Source: Candidatus Brocadiaceae bacterium (GTDB lineage Bacteria > Planctomycetota > Brocadiia > SM23-32). Taken from it: a DNA stretch of 6,790 nucleotides. Numbering within the stretch: position 1 is the stretch's first letter; every line of letters starts with the position of its first letter. Where the stretch lies: the NCBI GenBank assembly GCA_003551785.1, contig PUNP01000461.1:1-6790 (forward strand), read 5' to 3'. Below, piece by piece: positions 1 through 5,473 of the stretch. The notes beneath the pieces are model-generated. The model made no database searches. It was not told the origin of the DNA and was given only the letters and a program-made list of their open reading frames with translations. Both the position numbers and the translations under genes were made by a program.

Positions 1-593
1 CGGTAATCTTCGGCTCTTGGGGTGTCGGGATACATCATTGCGATTCGCAACAGCAATATACCGTTCCAGAGATTGTTTTCAGGGTGATTATGCTCCGTCA
101 GTCCGGCCTTGACCGTTCCGGGTTCGGAAGCATCCCCGCGGTAGTACTCGTCAACGAGCCAATTACATTCGGATAACAATACTTTTTTAAGCTGTTCATG
201 GTCCTTTTCCGTCATAACCTCCCAAAGTTCATCGACGGCATGCATCATTCTTTCTATTCCCAGGGCGCTTATCCAGGTATGTCCCCAGGATTCGCCGTCC
301 GTGCAATGGAAATCGCCTTCGATATGGCTTGCCAAAGAGAACCTCAGCAGCTTTAAAGCGTGTTCTATAATGACGTTTTTATCCATGCCTGCGTTATCTT
401 CGTCCAGAAGGGGGTCAGTACCGACGACGGCGAAGGCGGCCAGCGCCTTCTGATTTGTCTGAACTCCCCATGCGTTATAGCCGCTGCCATAGCATTGCAG
501 GTCGGGACGTTCAGGTGGGGTATAGATGTCTTTTAATGCAGAATTGAGCCAGGGTTCAAGGAGTCTCAGGTAATTTTCTCGTAATGAATTCAC
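1..593 (-). CDS. Uncharacterised helix-rich protein, N-terminal part (cut by left window edge)
   Basis: I see an uninterrupted minus-strand frame of 197 codons that leaves the window at base 1, so the C-terminus is missing. The start is GTG at 593; GAGG at 603-600 lies 6 nt upstream and gives a good ribosome binding site. The frame stays open back to TAA at 656, but no ATG offers a better start. There is no signal peptide, so it is probably cytoplasmic. The sequence is helix-rich with many Trp, His and acidic residues. Conspicuous motifs are CTDGESWGHTW at residues 97-107, ERMMHAVDELW at 114-124 and EHNHPENNLWNG at 167-178. From memory this resembles an uncharacterised protein family of PVC bacteria with an (alpha/alpha)-toroid look, possibly acting on glycans. 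I cannot name a Pfam family and assign no reaction. It is divergent from rsmA and shares a 140-bp intergenic region with it. Confidence 0.8.
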   Translation of the reverse strand, partial: MNSLRENYLRLLEPWLNSALKDIYTPPERPDLQCYGSGYNAWGVQTNQKALAAFAVVGTDPLLDEDNAGMDKNVIIEHALKLLRFSLASHIEGDFHCTDGESWGHTWISALGIERMMHAVDELWEVMTEKDHEQLKKVLLSECNWLVDEYYRGDASEPGTVKAGLTEHNHPENNLWNGILLLRIAMMYPDTPRAEDY

Positions 594-663
594 ATTAAAC
601 CTCGGAATAAAAATGGAGCTTAGCTGCGAAAGTACAATGATTTTACGTTGAATTTATGTTATC

Positions 664-693
664 ATTATATGCTGATTAAAATAGCTGTTGCAA
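664..693 (-). promoter_or_regulatory. Sigma-70-type promoter for the leftward gene
   Basis: On the minus strand, TTGCAA (693-688, -35) is followed by an 18-bp spacer and a perfect TATAAT (669-664, -10). Transcription would start near 656 and give a leader of about 60 nt before the GTG at 593. The surrounding 600-700 segment is AT-rich compared with its flanks. TTGCAA is self-complementary, but no matching -10 lies to its right on the plus strand, so it does not obviously serve rsmA as well. Confidence 0.6.
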
Positions 694-720
694 CTTACTT
701 TTGTTTTTTAGCCGGTCTTC

Positions 721-727
721 GGGTGAT
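721..727 (+). promoter_or_regulatory. Shine-Dalgarno that decides the rsmA start
   Basis: GGGTGAT ends 6 nt before the GTG at 734 and contains GGTGAT, which pairs with the 3' end of 16S rRNA. The alternative in-frame TTG at 701 has no purine-rich tract in front of it and would add 11 residues not expected before the conserved KsgA N-terminus. Confidence 0.55.
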
Positions 728-733
728 TTTACA

Positions 734-1591
734 GTGAATTTAAGGGTTTCATTTATAAAGAAGGTGTTGCGGGAAAACGGGTTGGCGCCGAACGTAGATT
801 TAGGGCAGAATTTTCTCATTTCCCCGAGAATATTCAACATTTTAATGCGCAGAGCCAGGATCAGGGAGACGGACGTCGTTTTGGAAATAGGGGCCGGGCT
901 GGGCAGGTTGACAGAGCTCTTAGCCGAAAGTGCCGAAGCCGTAGCAGCGGTAGAGATCGACAGAGGGTTATTTAATCTTTTGGATAAAAGGTTGGGGCAC
1001 AAGGCGAATATCAGGCTGTTTCATGGTGATTTTCTACGCAGCAAGCATCTGATTGAGCCAAATCTGACTTCAATAGTTGCCGGGTTGGCGGACGGGAAAA
1101 AAATAAAAGTTGTCGCCAACCTTCCGTATCAGATCAGTTCGCCGGCGATAATAAACCTTCTTGAATGGGAGATACCGCTTGATGCGATGTATGTGATGGT
1201 TCAAAGAGAGGTTGCAGAGAGATTGGCTGCGGGGCCGGGAGTGCGCCAATACGGCCCGCTTTCCGTTTTTGCACAATATTGGGCTGATGTAGGTGTTTTT
1301 GCTCAGGTTGCTCCTTCTGATTTTTGGCCGCAGCCGGATGTCTCTTCCTCACTTGTCGCTTTGACGTGCCGGCCGCCGGCCGTCGAGGCTAAAGATTATT
1401 CCGTTTTCAGTAATCTCGTCAACCTCTTATTTCAGAATCGGCGCAAGATGCTGCGAAAGGCGCTTAAAATAGGATTTGATTCTCAATTCGCCTCTGAAAT
1501 AATGGGCAAATCAGGTATGGACGGGCGTTTGCGCGCAGGCAATCTCCGTGTGGACGAAATAGTTTCACTGGCTAATGAAATGGCGGTCTGA
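734..1591 (+). CDS. rsmA: 16S rRNA (adenine(1518)-N6/adenine(1519)-N6)-dimethyltransferase
   Basis: RsmA/KsgA uses S-adenosylmethionine to dimethylate two adjacent adenines in the 3'-terminal hairpin of 16S rRNA during 30S maturation in the cytoplasm. With the GTG start the protein has 285 residues, close to the family's usual 260-290. Visible family motifs are DLGQNFL at 22-28, the SAM-binding EIGAGLG at 51-57 with acidic E74 in VEID, GDF with D99, the catalytic NLPY at 129-132 followed by ISSP, QREVAERL at 157-164, the RQYGPLSV stretch at about 171-178, FWPQPDVSSS at 197-206, and FQNRRKMLRKAL near 233-244. No key residue is missing, so it should be functional. A longer form from TTG 701 is possible but less likely. 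It is divergent from the gene on its left and convergent with the gene on its right, so it appears to be transcribed alone. No clear plus-strand promoter stands out. Confidence 0.95.
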   Translation: MNLRVSFIKKVLRENGLAPNVDLGQNFLISPRIFNILMRRARIRETDVVLEIGAGLGRLTELLAESAEAVAAVEIDRGLFNLLDKRLGHKANIRLFHGDFLRSKHLIEPNLTSIVAGLADGKKIKVVANLPYQISSPAIINLLEWEIPLDAMYVMVQREVAERLAAGPGVRQYGPLSVFAQYWADVGVFAQVAPSDFWPQPDVSSSLVALTCRPPAVEAKDYSVFSNLVNLLFQNRRKMLRKALKIGFDSQFASEIMGKSGMDGRLRAGNLRVDEIVSLANEMAV

Positions 1592-1601
1592 GGTTTCAGG
1601 T

Positions 1602-1625
1602 ATCATAACGGCTTGCCGTTTTGAT
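1602..1625 (+). terminator. Candidate terminator hairpin between convergent genes
   Basis: The core is AACGG, loop CTTG, CCGTT (1607-1620). It extends by ATCA/TGAT (1602-1605 with 1622-1625) across one T-T mismatch. It sits 10 nt after the rsmA stop. The T run after the core stem is only four bases, so termination efficiency is uncertain; the dyad could act in both directions. Confidence 0.4.
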
Positions 1626-1661
1626 CAATCCTTCCCCCCCTGGCTCTGCGTTCAAAGAATT

Positions 1662-3335
1662 TTACGGTTGCCCCGGCCAGCCCGTTTCAGGATAATAGTT
1701 TTTAAGTCCCGTAAAGTCACTTAAATTCGGATAATATAAGGGCAGCTCATTGCTTCCTCCCTCTACTTCAGACGCAAGATGCAGAAGCGCCAGGGGCAAT
1801 GAATTGCCGATTCGTGCGAAGCATCCCAAATCCTGCCCGGTGAAGCTGTTTTGTGATATGCCACTGCCGCAGTCGTAGAAAAACCCGTTTCTGAAATATG
1901 TATCCATAAGAGAAAGGCCCCAGTGCGCAGCGACGTCCACAAGTTCACGGCGCTTGTCAGCCCGTGCCAGTTCCAGCCAGCCCATCAGAATTGCGATATC
2001 CTCCTCGTTTTCCTTCCGGTAAATATCTGCTGTTTCCGGAGAAAATTCCTGTGACAGCTGCGGAACCTTTTTGTCCACAGAGTAACCGTTTTCATTGCGT
2101 TCCACGGCCCAACCCAGCCCCAGTGCCTGGTCCAGTGCAACATCCAGCAGCTGGGAGTCGCCTGTCAGCCGGTATCCTTTGGCAAAGGTCAGAAACATCA
2201 GGCCGTTGGCGGGGAGGGGGGTTAGATTGGCTGCGTTCAGGTAGCCCGCTCCCGCGACGCAGTCATCAGGTGTGATGCGGCGACCGTCATTACAACAGGG
2301 CAAAAAACAGTGGGTGCCGAAGTCATATGCATGACGTGACAGAGCACGCAGGTCACGGTGAGCGAAATCAAGAAATTCTTCTCCCTTCTTCTCTCCGATC
2401 TCTTCAGCAAGATTGAGCAGGGTCAGAGCGACCTTCCCATAGCGTCTCAGAATAACATTGCTATCTATAACCGTTGTTTCATTGATGGATTGATCCCGGT
2501 TCAGTGAAGGTTTGAAGGAGGCGCTCACTCTGCAGGGATTGCGATAATTGAACTGATAACCGCCAAGCAGAGTCTCGGGGTGGCGAATATGACCGTAGCG
2601 TTCAAGCAGTCGGAGGGACCATCTCAAAGGTGCCGCCTTTCCGGATAATGAACCCAGCATAGCGCCGGCATAGATCAGGTCGCCGGCGGTGGTTATAAAC
2701 GTGAGATACTCGTTTTCAACGAATGGCACGGGCCCGCCTTCGAAACGATATTGTTCCCAGAAACCGTCCGTTCCGGCTTTGAGCCGGGTACCACCATATC
2801 CCCCGTGACGGTTGAACAGCAGTCTCGACCAATCATGCACATGCCGTTCCCATATAGCCTCGATTAAAAAACTGGTTCGGGGAGCATCAACACTGTAAAG
2901 CATATTGTAATCGGGGAAAATGCATTTCATCTCGTGGCATCCAACCACAGGTTCAGTTTTTTTCAGATCGAAGGTGCTGTGCCCTCCCCAATACAACAGC
3001 CCGCTTGTTGGGTCCTGCAGAAGATGCAAAGCACAGGAGACCCATTCCTCGGCCGCACTCCGATAACGTTGTTTCCCTGTGAAATTAGCCAGAGCCTGCA
3101 AAGCGCGCAAAAATCCCTGCTGCACCGCAAAATTGGAGATAATGCGCATAGCTCCCTTCTTTTTCCCAAAACGGGAGTTCAGGATCTCCTCCCACTGACC
3201 TGGGCGGCCGGTCGAGGGATTATAAAAATCGACCAAAAGCGCCGTATTGCTGCGTCCGTAACGATCCCCGCATTCGTTCAGTACATTATTAACGTAAATA
3301 TCAACTGTTTCCGAGAATGTATTGTCTGCATTCAT
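1662..3335 (-). CDS. (alpha/alpha)-toroid protein, pectate-lyase-like / six-hairpin-glycosidase-like
   Basis: This is a complete 557-residue frame from ATG 3335 to TAA 1662. It has no signal peptide or membrane segment, so the product is probably cytoplasmic. It is helix-rich with repeated W/Y/H patches. Motifs I can see are YGRSNTALLVDFYNP at 26-40, GLLYWGGH at 112-119, HEMKCIFPDYNML at 134-146, HVHDWS at 165-170 and NRHGGYG at 175-181. From memory, HE(L/M)K-(F/Y)P-Y, DWS and NRHG are hallmarks of a PVC-bacterial protein family often annotated as pectate lyase, with an (alpha/alpha)n toroid fold. A role in cleaving oligouronides or other imported glycans is an inference, not shown. The start is not strongly supported: only a weak AGG lies about 14 nt upstream and no good promoter is visible. 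Its 5' end lies next to an IS66 remnant, so its native upstream region may have been replaced. Confidence 0.85.
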   Translation of the reverse strand: MNADNTFSETVDIYVNNVLNECGDRYGRSNTALLVDFYNPSTGRPGQWEEILNSRFGKKKGAMRIISNFAVQQGFLRALQALANFTGKQRYRSAAEEWVSCALHLLQDPTSGLLYWGGHSTFDLKKTEPVVGCHEMKCIFPDYNMLYSVDAPRTSFLIEAIWERHVHDWSRLLFNRHGGYGGTRLKAGTDGFWEQYRFEGGPVPFVENEYLTFITTAGDLIYAGAMLGSLSGKAAPLRWSLRLLERYGHIRHPETLLGGYQFNYRNPCRVSASFKPSLNRDQSINETTVIDSNVILRRYGKVALTLLNLAEEIGEKKGEEFLDFAHRDLRALSRHAYDFGTHCFLPCCNDGRRITPDDCVAGAGYLNAANLTPLPANGLMFLTFAKGYRLTGDSQLLDVALDQALGLGWAVERNENGYSVDKKVPQLSQEFSPETADIYRKENEEDIAILMGWLELARADKRRELVDVAAHWGLSLMDTYFRNGFFYDCGSGISQNSFTGQDLGCFARIGNSLPLALLHLASEVEGGSNELPLYYPNLSDFTGLKNYYPETGWPGQP

Positions 3336-3420
3336 ATTTTTTATTGGCCTGAGAAGCCCCCAAAGGGCATTTGAAAAAGACTTCGTTACTGATAAACGCT
3401 TTTTTTCGACAGGGTATTTT

Positions 3421-3813
3421 TACAGAAAAGAGAGTTTACATGATAAAGAAGTTTACCACAAACAAGACAAAAGCTCAAAAGGGAAGGGTAAGAAAACAAA
3501 CCGGCGCGGCGCTAAACCCGGCCATAAAGGCAACGGGAGGAATATACCGAAGGACCTGCCCAAAAGAGATGAAACCATCGATATGCCCGACGATGAGAAG
3601 TTCTGCCCCCACTGCGGCCTGCCCTATGAGGACCTCGGCTCCGAAGAGTGTTCCCATGAGGTTGGCGTGGAAAAGGAGTATTACGTCAAGGTGAAAGGTA
3701 AACTGCGGGTGGCTGGCAGGAGCGCCCCCGCCGGTTTTGGGGATAAATCCGCCCCCGACCAGGCGGCCTGTCCGGTCTCAGCACGGCGCCCCGAGGCCAG
3801 GCAGGCCACATAA
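3421..3813 (+). pseudogene. IS66-type transposase remnant (zinc-finger segment)
   Basis: The open frame here encodes a Lys/Ser-rich stretch (KQDKSSKGKGKK), then RRGAKPGHKGNGR, CPHCGLPYEDLG (first zinc-binding Cys pair at 3604-3615) and a KEYYVKVK stretch ending near 3699. This order matches the segment before and within the zinc-finger domain of IS66 TnpC transposases. After about 3699 the frame stays open to TAA at 3811-3813 but becomes Gly/Ala/Pro/Arg-rich and no longer looks like a transposase. The second zinc Cys pair, the DDE catalytic core, the N-terminal coiled coil and any start with a ribosome binding site are all absent. IS66 TnpC proteins are usually about 500 residues, so this is a dead fragment. 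I do not see tnpA or tnpB, terminal inverted repeats or a target duplication. Confidence 0.75.
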
Positions 3814-3913
3814 TAACCCGGGGGCTATCTATATATTTCCAGTACTTTTTTCGATTATTTTTTTGCGTCTTTGCGTGAATAGAACTCGGGTTATACGGCT
3901 TTTACGACAGGTC

Positions 3914-3943
3914 GGGATCGGGATCGCTATCGCTATCGGGATC
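3914..3943. repeat. Five-copy hexanucleotide tandem repeat (G-GG/CT-ATC type)
   Basis: Five consecutive 6-bp units read GGGATC, GGGATC, GCTATC, GCTATC, GGGATC. They differ only at positions 2-3, so every unit ends in ATC. The period of 6 keeps reading frames open on both strands, giving Gly-Ile/Ala-Ile on plus and Asp-Pro/Asp-Ser on minus; this explains the spurious frames seen here. From memory, similar GATCGG/CTATCG tracts are dispersed in genomes of Lentisphaerota and Kiritimatiellota relatives. Confidence 0.85.
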
Positions 3944-4014
3944 GTCCTTTATGCTTTCTCGGATTGTTGGGTTGCATTCGCGTTCCCAGGGTTCACACCC
4001 CGGGCTGGTATGTA

Positions 4015-4031
4015 GTGTCCTTTCAGGACAC
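4015..4031. repeat. Short perfect hairpin, 7-bp stem
   Basis: GTGTCCT (4015-4021), a TTC loop and AGGACAC (4025-4031) form a perfect 7-bp stem with a 3-nt loop. It is not followed directly by a T run and no gene is adjacent, so its role is unknown. Confidence 0.5.
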
Positions 4032-4033
4032 GG

Positions 4034-4061
4034 CGGATATATCAATATTGTCCGTTTTTTT
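4034..4061 (+). terminator. Possible rho-independent terminator
   Basis: CGGA (4034-4037) pairs with TCCG (4051-4054), partly extended by a T-G wobble and an A-T pair, and is followed at once by seven T residues (4055-4061). The stem is short and imperfect. The nearest upstream coding sequence on this strand is the IS66 remnant ending at 3813, so any use would be to stop stray transcription from the left. Confidence 0.3.
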
Positions 4062-4093
4062 GACTTTGCAATGCACTGAGCCGTCAGGCGCCC

Positions 4094-4137
4094 CATTTTC
4101 AGAGCGCAGTCTCTGAAAATGCGTAGATAACTTACGC
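4094..4137. repeat. 11-bp perfect inverted repeat abutted by a second small hairpin
   Basis: CATTTTCAGAG (4094-4104), loop CGCAGT and CTCTGAAAATG (4111-4121) make an 11-bp perfect stem. Its last G begins a second stem, GCGTA (4121-4125), loop GATAACT, TACGC (4133-4137). Neither is followed by a T run, so they do not look like ordinary terminators. They lie 65-110 bp beyond the end of the broken minus-strand gene and may be part of a dispersed repeat or a mobile-element end. Confidence 0.65.
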
Positions 4138-4201
4138 TATGTTGAGTGCCCATCACCACAAATGAAACCGGTCAGTTGGTACTGCAGGCTTTTTTTTACT
4201 C

Positions 4202-4399
4202 TTATTCGGACGAATCGAAAGCAATCAGCTCGATACCGCTGATGAGCGGCGGGAGCTCGGAGTTTTCAGTTCGCTGCAACTCTATCTCAACATTTGTCGT
4301 GCTCACATCGACAGTGAAATCACGCACGATGCCTCGCAGCGTTCCACCGCTCATCCGGACGATGTCCATATCGCTCAGAACCACCTCCCGGACGCTGAT
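4202..4399 (-). pseudogene. Malectin-like C-terminal fragment, out of frame with the propeller
   Basis: This frame is open from 4429 down to TAA at 4202. From about 4399 it encodes ISVREVVLSDMDIVRMSGG, then IVRDFTVDV, then ELPPLISGIELIAF. The order DFDI-like, GG, a beta strand after RDF, and a P-L-I-S-G-I-E-L ending is what I expect from the second half of a malectin-like carbohydrate-binding domain, which commonly ends secreted PVC propeller proteins. The first half of the domain is absent. The frame differs from that of the propeller just upstream, and the overlap with the propeller frame's terminal codons is junk in that other frame. The candidate GTG at 4384 has no sensible ribosome binding site, so this is a fragment rather than a small gene. 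Confidence 0.55.
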
Positions 4400-5420
4400 C
4401 TTCGAACTTATAGGGATCGGAAGTGACGGTCAGGTGGTCACCGTGGACACTGATATGGCCCCAATCGAGGACATCATCTTTATTGTCCATACCGCCGGGA
4501 ATATCGTACACTGCACGAGTTTCACCGGTCACAGCATCCATTCGATGCACTTGTCCTTTGTATCGCAGGTAAACGCTGTCTGGCAGGGTGACAAAGGGAC
4601 TGCCGATGTAGCTCGTGCCGGGAAGATTGGCTGTCGTGTCAAAAAAACTTCCGATATCGGGGAAATCGCGTTCCCATAGCTCCCTGCCGGTGAAAACACA
4701 GCGTGCGGCGATGGTGTTCACGCCCAGAAACACCTGGCGTCCTCCGGCTACCTGGGGGCGGGGGCCGCGGCTGTGTTTGCCAAGAATGTTGTGATTGGTG
4801 GGGCCACCGAACCACAGCACTCCGAGCGGCAGTCTGACCCGATCGTCCTGCGACAGCAATGTATTGGCCTCGTCATGGTGCTGGTGCGTCCACTGCCCCG
4901 CCCCCTTGAGGGGGCCGCCGCGCTCGGCCAGAATGTGAGCTTCATTCTTTTGTACCGAAACCTGATCCACCTCCGCAGCCACGGGCGAATAAGAAACATC
5001 GAAATCCAGTTTTCCTCTGTCGTCGCGTTGAGGACGCCAGGCGCGTTTCGGCTCAGGAAGCTCCCGCACCCATCGGAGGTGGAGTTCTTCAGGGATGTTA
5101 TGGGGGATGGTTGCGCACCGTTCGGCACTGTAACGCCACATCGGCCAGTCGTATGCCTCTGTAGGCAGTTCCTCCCCTATCAGTTCCATAGCATCGACAG
5201 ATGCCAGGCGCAGTGAACGCACCCCCCAGGGCAATGAGGCCCGTCTCAAAATATCTATCAATTCGTCTTCCGGCTCTTTTTGCAACCGTATCAGCAACTC
5301 TGGTACGGATTGTTTGCCTATAGCTGTTAACGCTTCTACCGCCTTGAGGCGAACTTGCGTTAACCCGGCATTCACAAGATAAGGTATCGCATCGGCGGCC
5401 TCCGGTCCCTTTGCGCTCAT
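4320..5420 (-). CDS. HEAT plus PQQ-like beta-propeller segment of a broken gene
   Basis: The first ATG is at 5420, but meaningful coding continues in this frame back to about 5495 (GRALPALIDILK, a HEAT helix), so 5420 is not a natural start and has no ribosome binding site. Residues 1-85 from that ATG are the last HEAT repeats. From 91 on, DWPMWRYSAERC, ELHLRWVRELP, KLDFDVSYSPVAAE (137-150), GAGQWTHQHHDEANTL (173-188), PLGVLWFGG, TSYIGSPF and VYLRYKGQVHRMDAVTGE match PQQ-binding-like propeller proteins that I recall from planctomycetes and relatives. These are predicted to be secreted; substrate unknown. The sequence jumps at about residue 150/151 (position 4970) from the first blade to a later part, so several blades seem lost. 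The last 24 or so residues before TGA 4320 are frame junk. It continues the upstream HEAT fragment. Confidence 0.7.
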   Translation of the reverse strand: MSAKGPEAADAIPYLVNAGLTQVRLKAVEALTAIGKQSVPELLIRLQKEPEDELIDILRRASLPWGVRSLRLASVDAMELIGEELPTEAYDWPMWRYSAERCATIPHNIPEELHLRWVRELPEPKRAWRPQRDDRGKLDFDVSYSPVAAEVDQVSVQKNEAHILAERGGPLKGAGQWTHQHHDEANTLLSQDDRVRLPLGVLWFGGPTNHNILGKHSRGPRPQVAGGRQVFLGVNTIAARCVFTGRELWERDFPDIGSFFDTTANLPGTSYIGSPFVTLPDSVYLRYKGQVHRMDAVTGETRAVYDIPGGMDNKDDVLDWGHISVHGDHLTVTSDPYKFEDQRPGGGSERYGHRPDERWNAARHRA

Positions 5421-5473
5421 AGCGTCGACGGCTTCGAGCTGCTGACCGGCATCTCCCGTTTTTAAAATATCGA

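Larger units (their letters stand above)
3814..4201. other. Gene-free, repeat- and hairpin-rich spacer
   Basis: No credible gene lies in these 388 bases. Frames that are open here encode only repeats, for example Asp-Pro-Asp-Ser from the hexamer tract. From left to right there is a CCCGGGGGCTATC stretch (3828-3840), AT-rich sequence, a hexanucleotide tract (3914-3943), a GC-rich segment around 3985-4007 with CCAGG and CCCGGGCTGG, a compact hairpin (4015-4031), a hairpin plus T7 (4034-4061) and two abutting inverted repeats (4094-4137). The mosaic composition suggests several small dispersed repeats laid side by side between the IS66 remnant and the broken gene. Confidence 0.6.

Noticed and set aside
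676..1002. 108-codon minus-strand open frame over the start of rsmA
   Set aside because: It is the reverse of conserved rsmA coding sequence, and the SAM-binding motif on the plus strand explains the sequence.
2934..3374. 146-codon plus-strand open frame
   Set aside because: It is antisense to the 557-residue lyase-like gene and shows no plausible protein features.
3985..4007. T-arm-like GGTTCACACC suggesting a tRNA
   Set aside because: The flanking bases do not form a proper 5-bp T stem, and no acceptor, D or anticodon arm can be built around it.
3902..4159. 85-codon minus-strand open frame ending in a Asp-Pro-Asp-Ser tract
   Set aside because: Its sequence is the translation of the hexamer repeat and neighbouring hairpins, it has no ribosome binding site, and it resembles no protein family.
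4165..4197. T8 run after CAGGC as a plus-strand terminator
   Set aside because: Only a 4-bp CAGT/ACTG stem precedes it, separated from the T run by extra bases, and no plus-strand gene ends nearby.
4146..4679. 177-codon plus-strand open frame
   Set aside because: It lies antisense to the malectin and propeller coding sequence, which carry recognisable motifs; it has no domain-like features or ribosome binding site.
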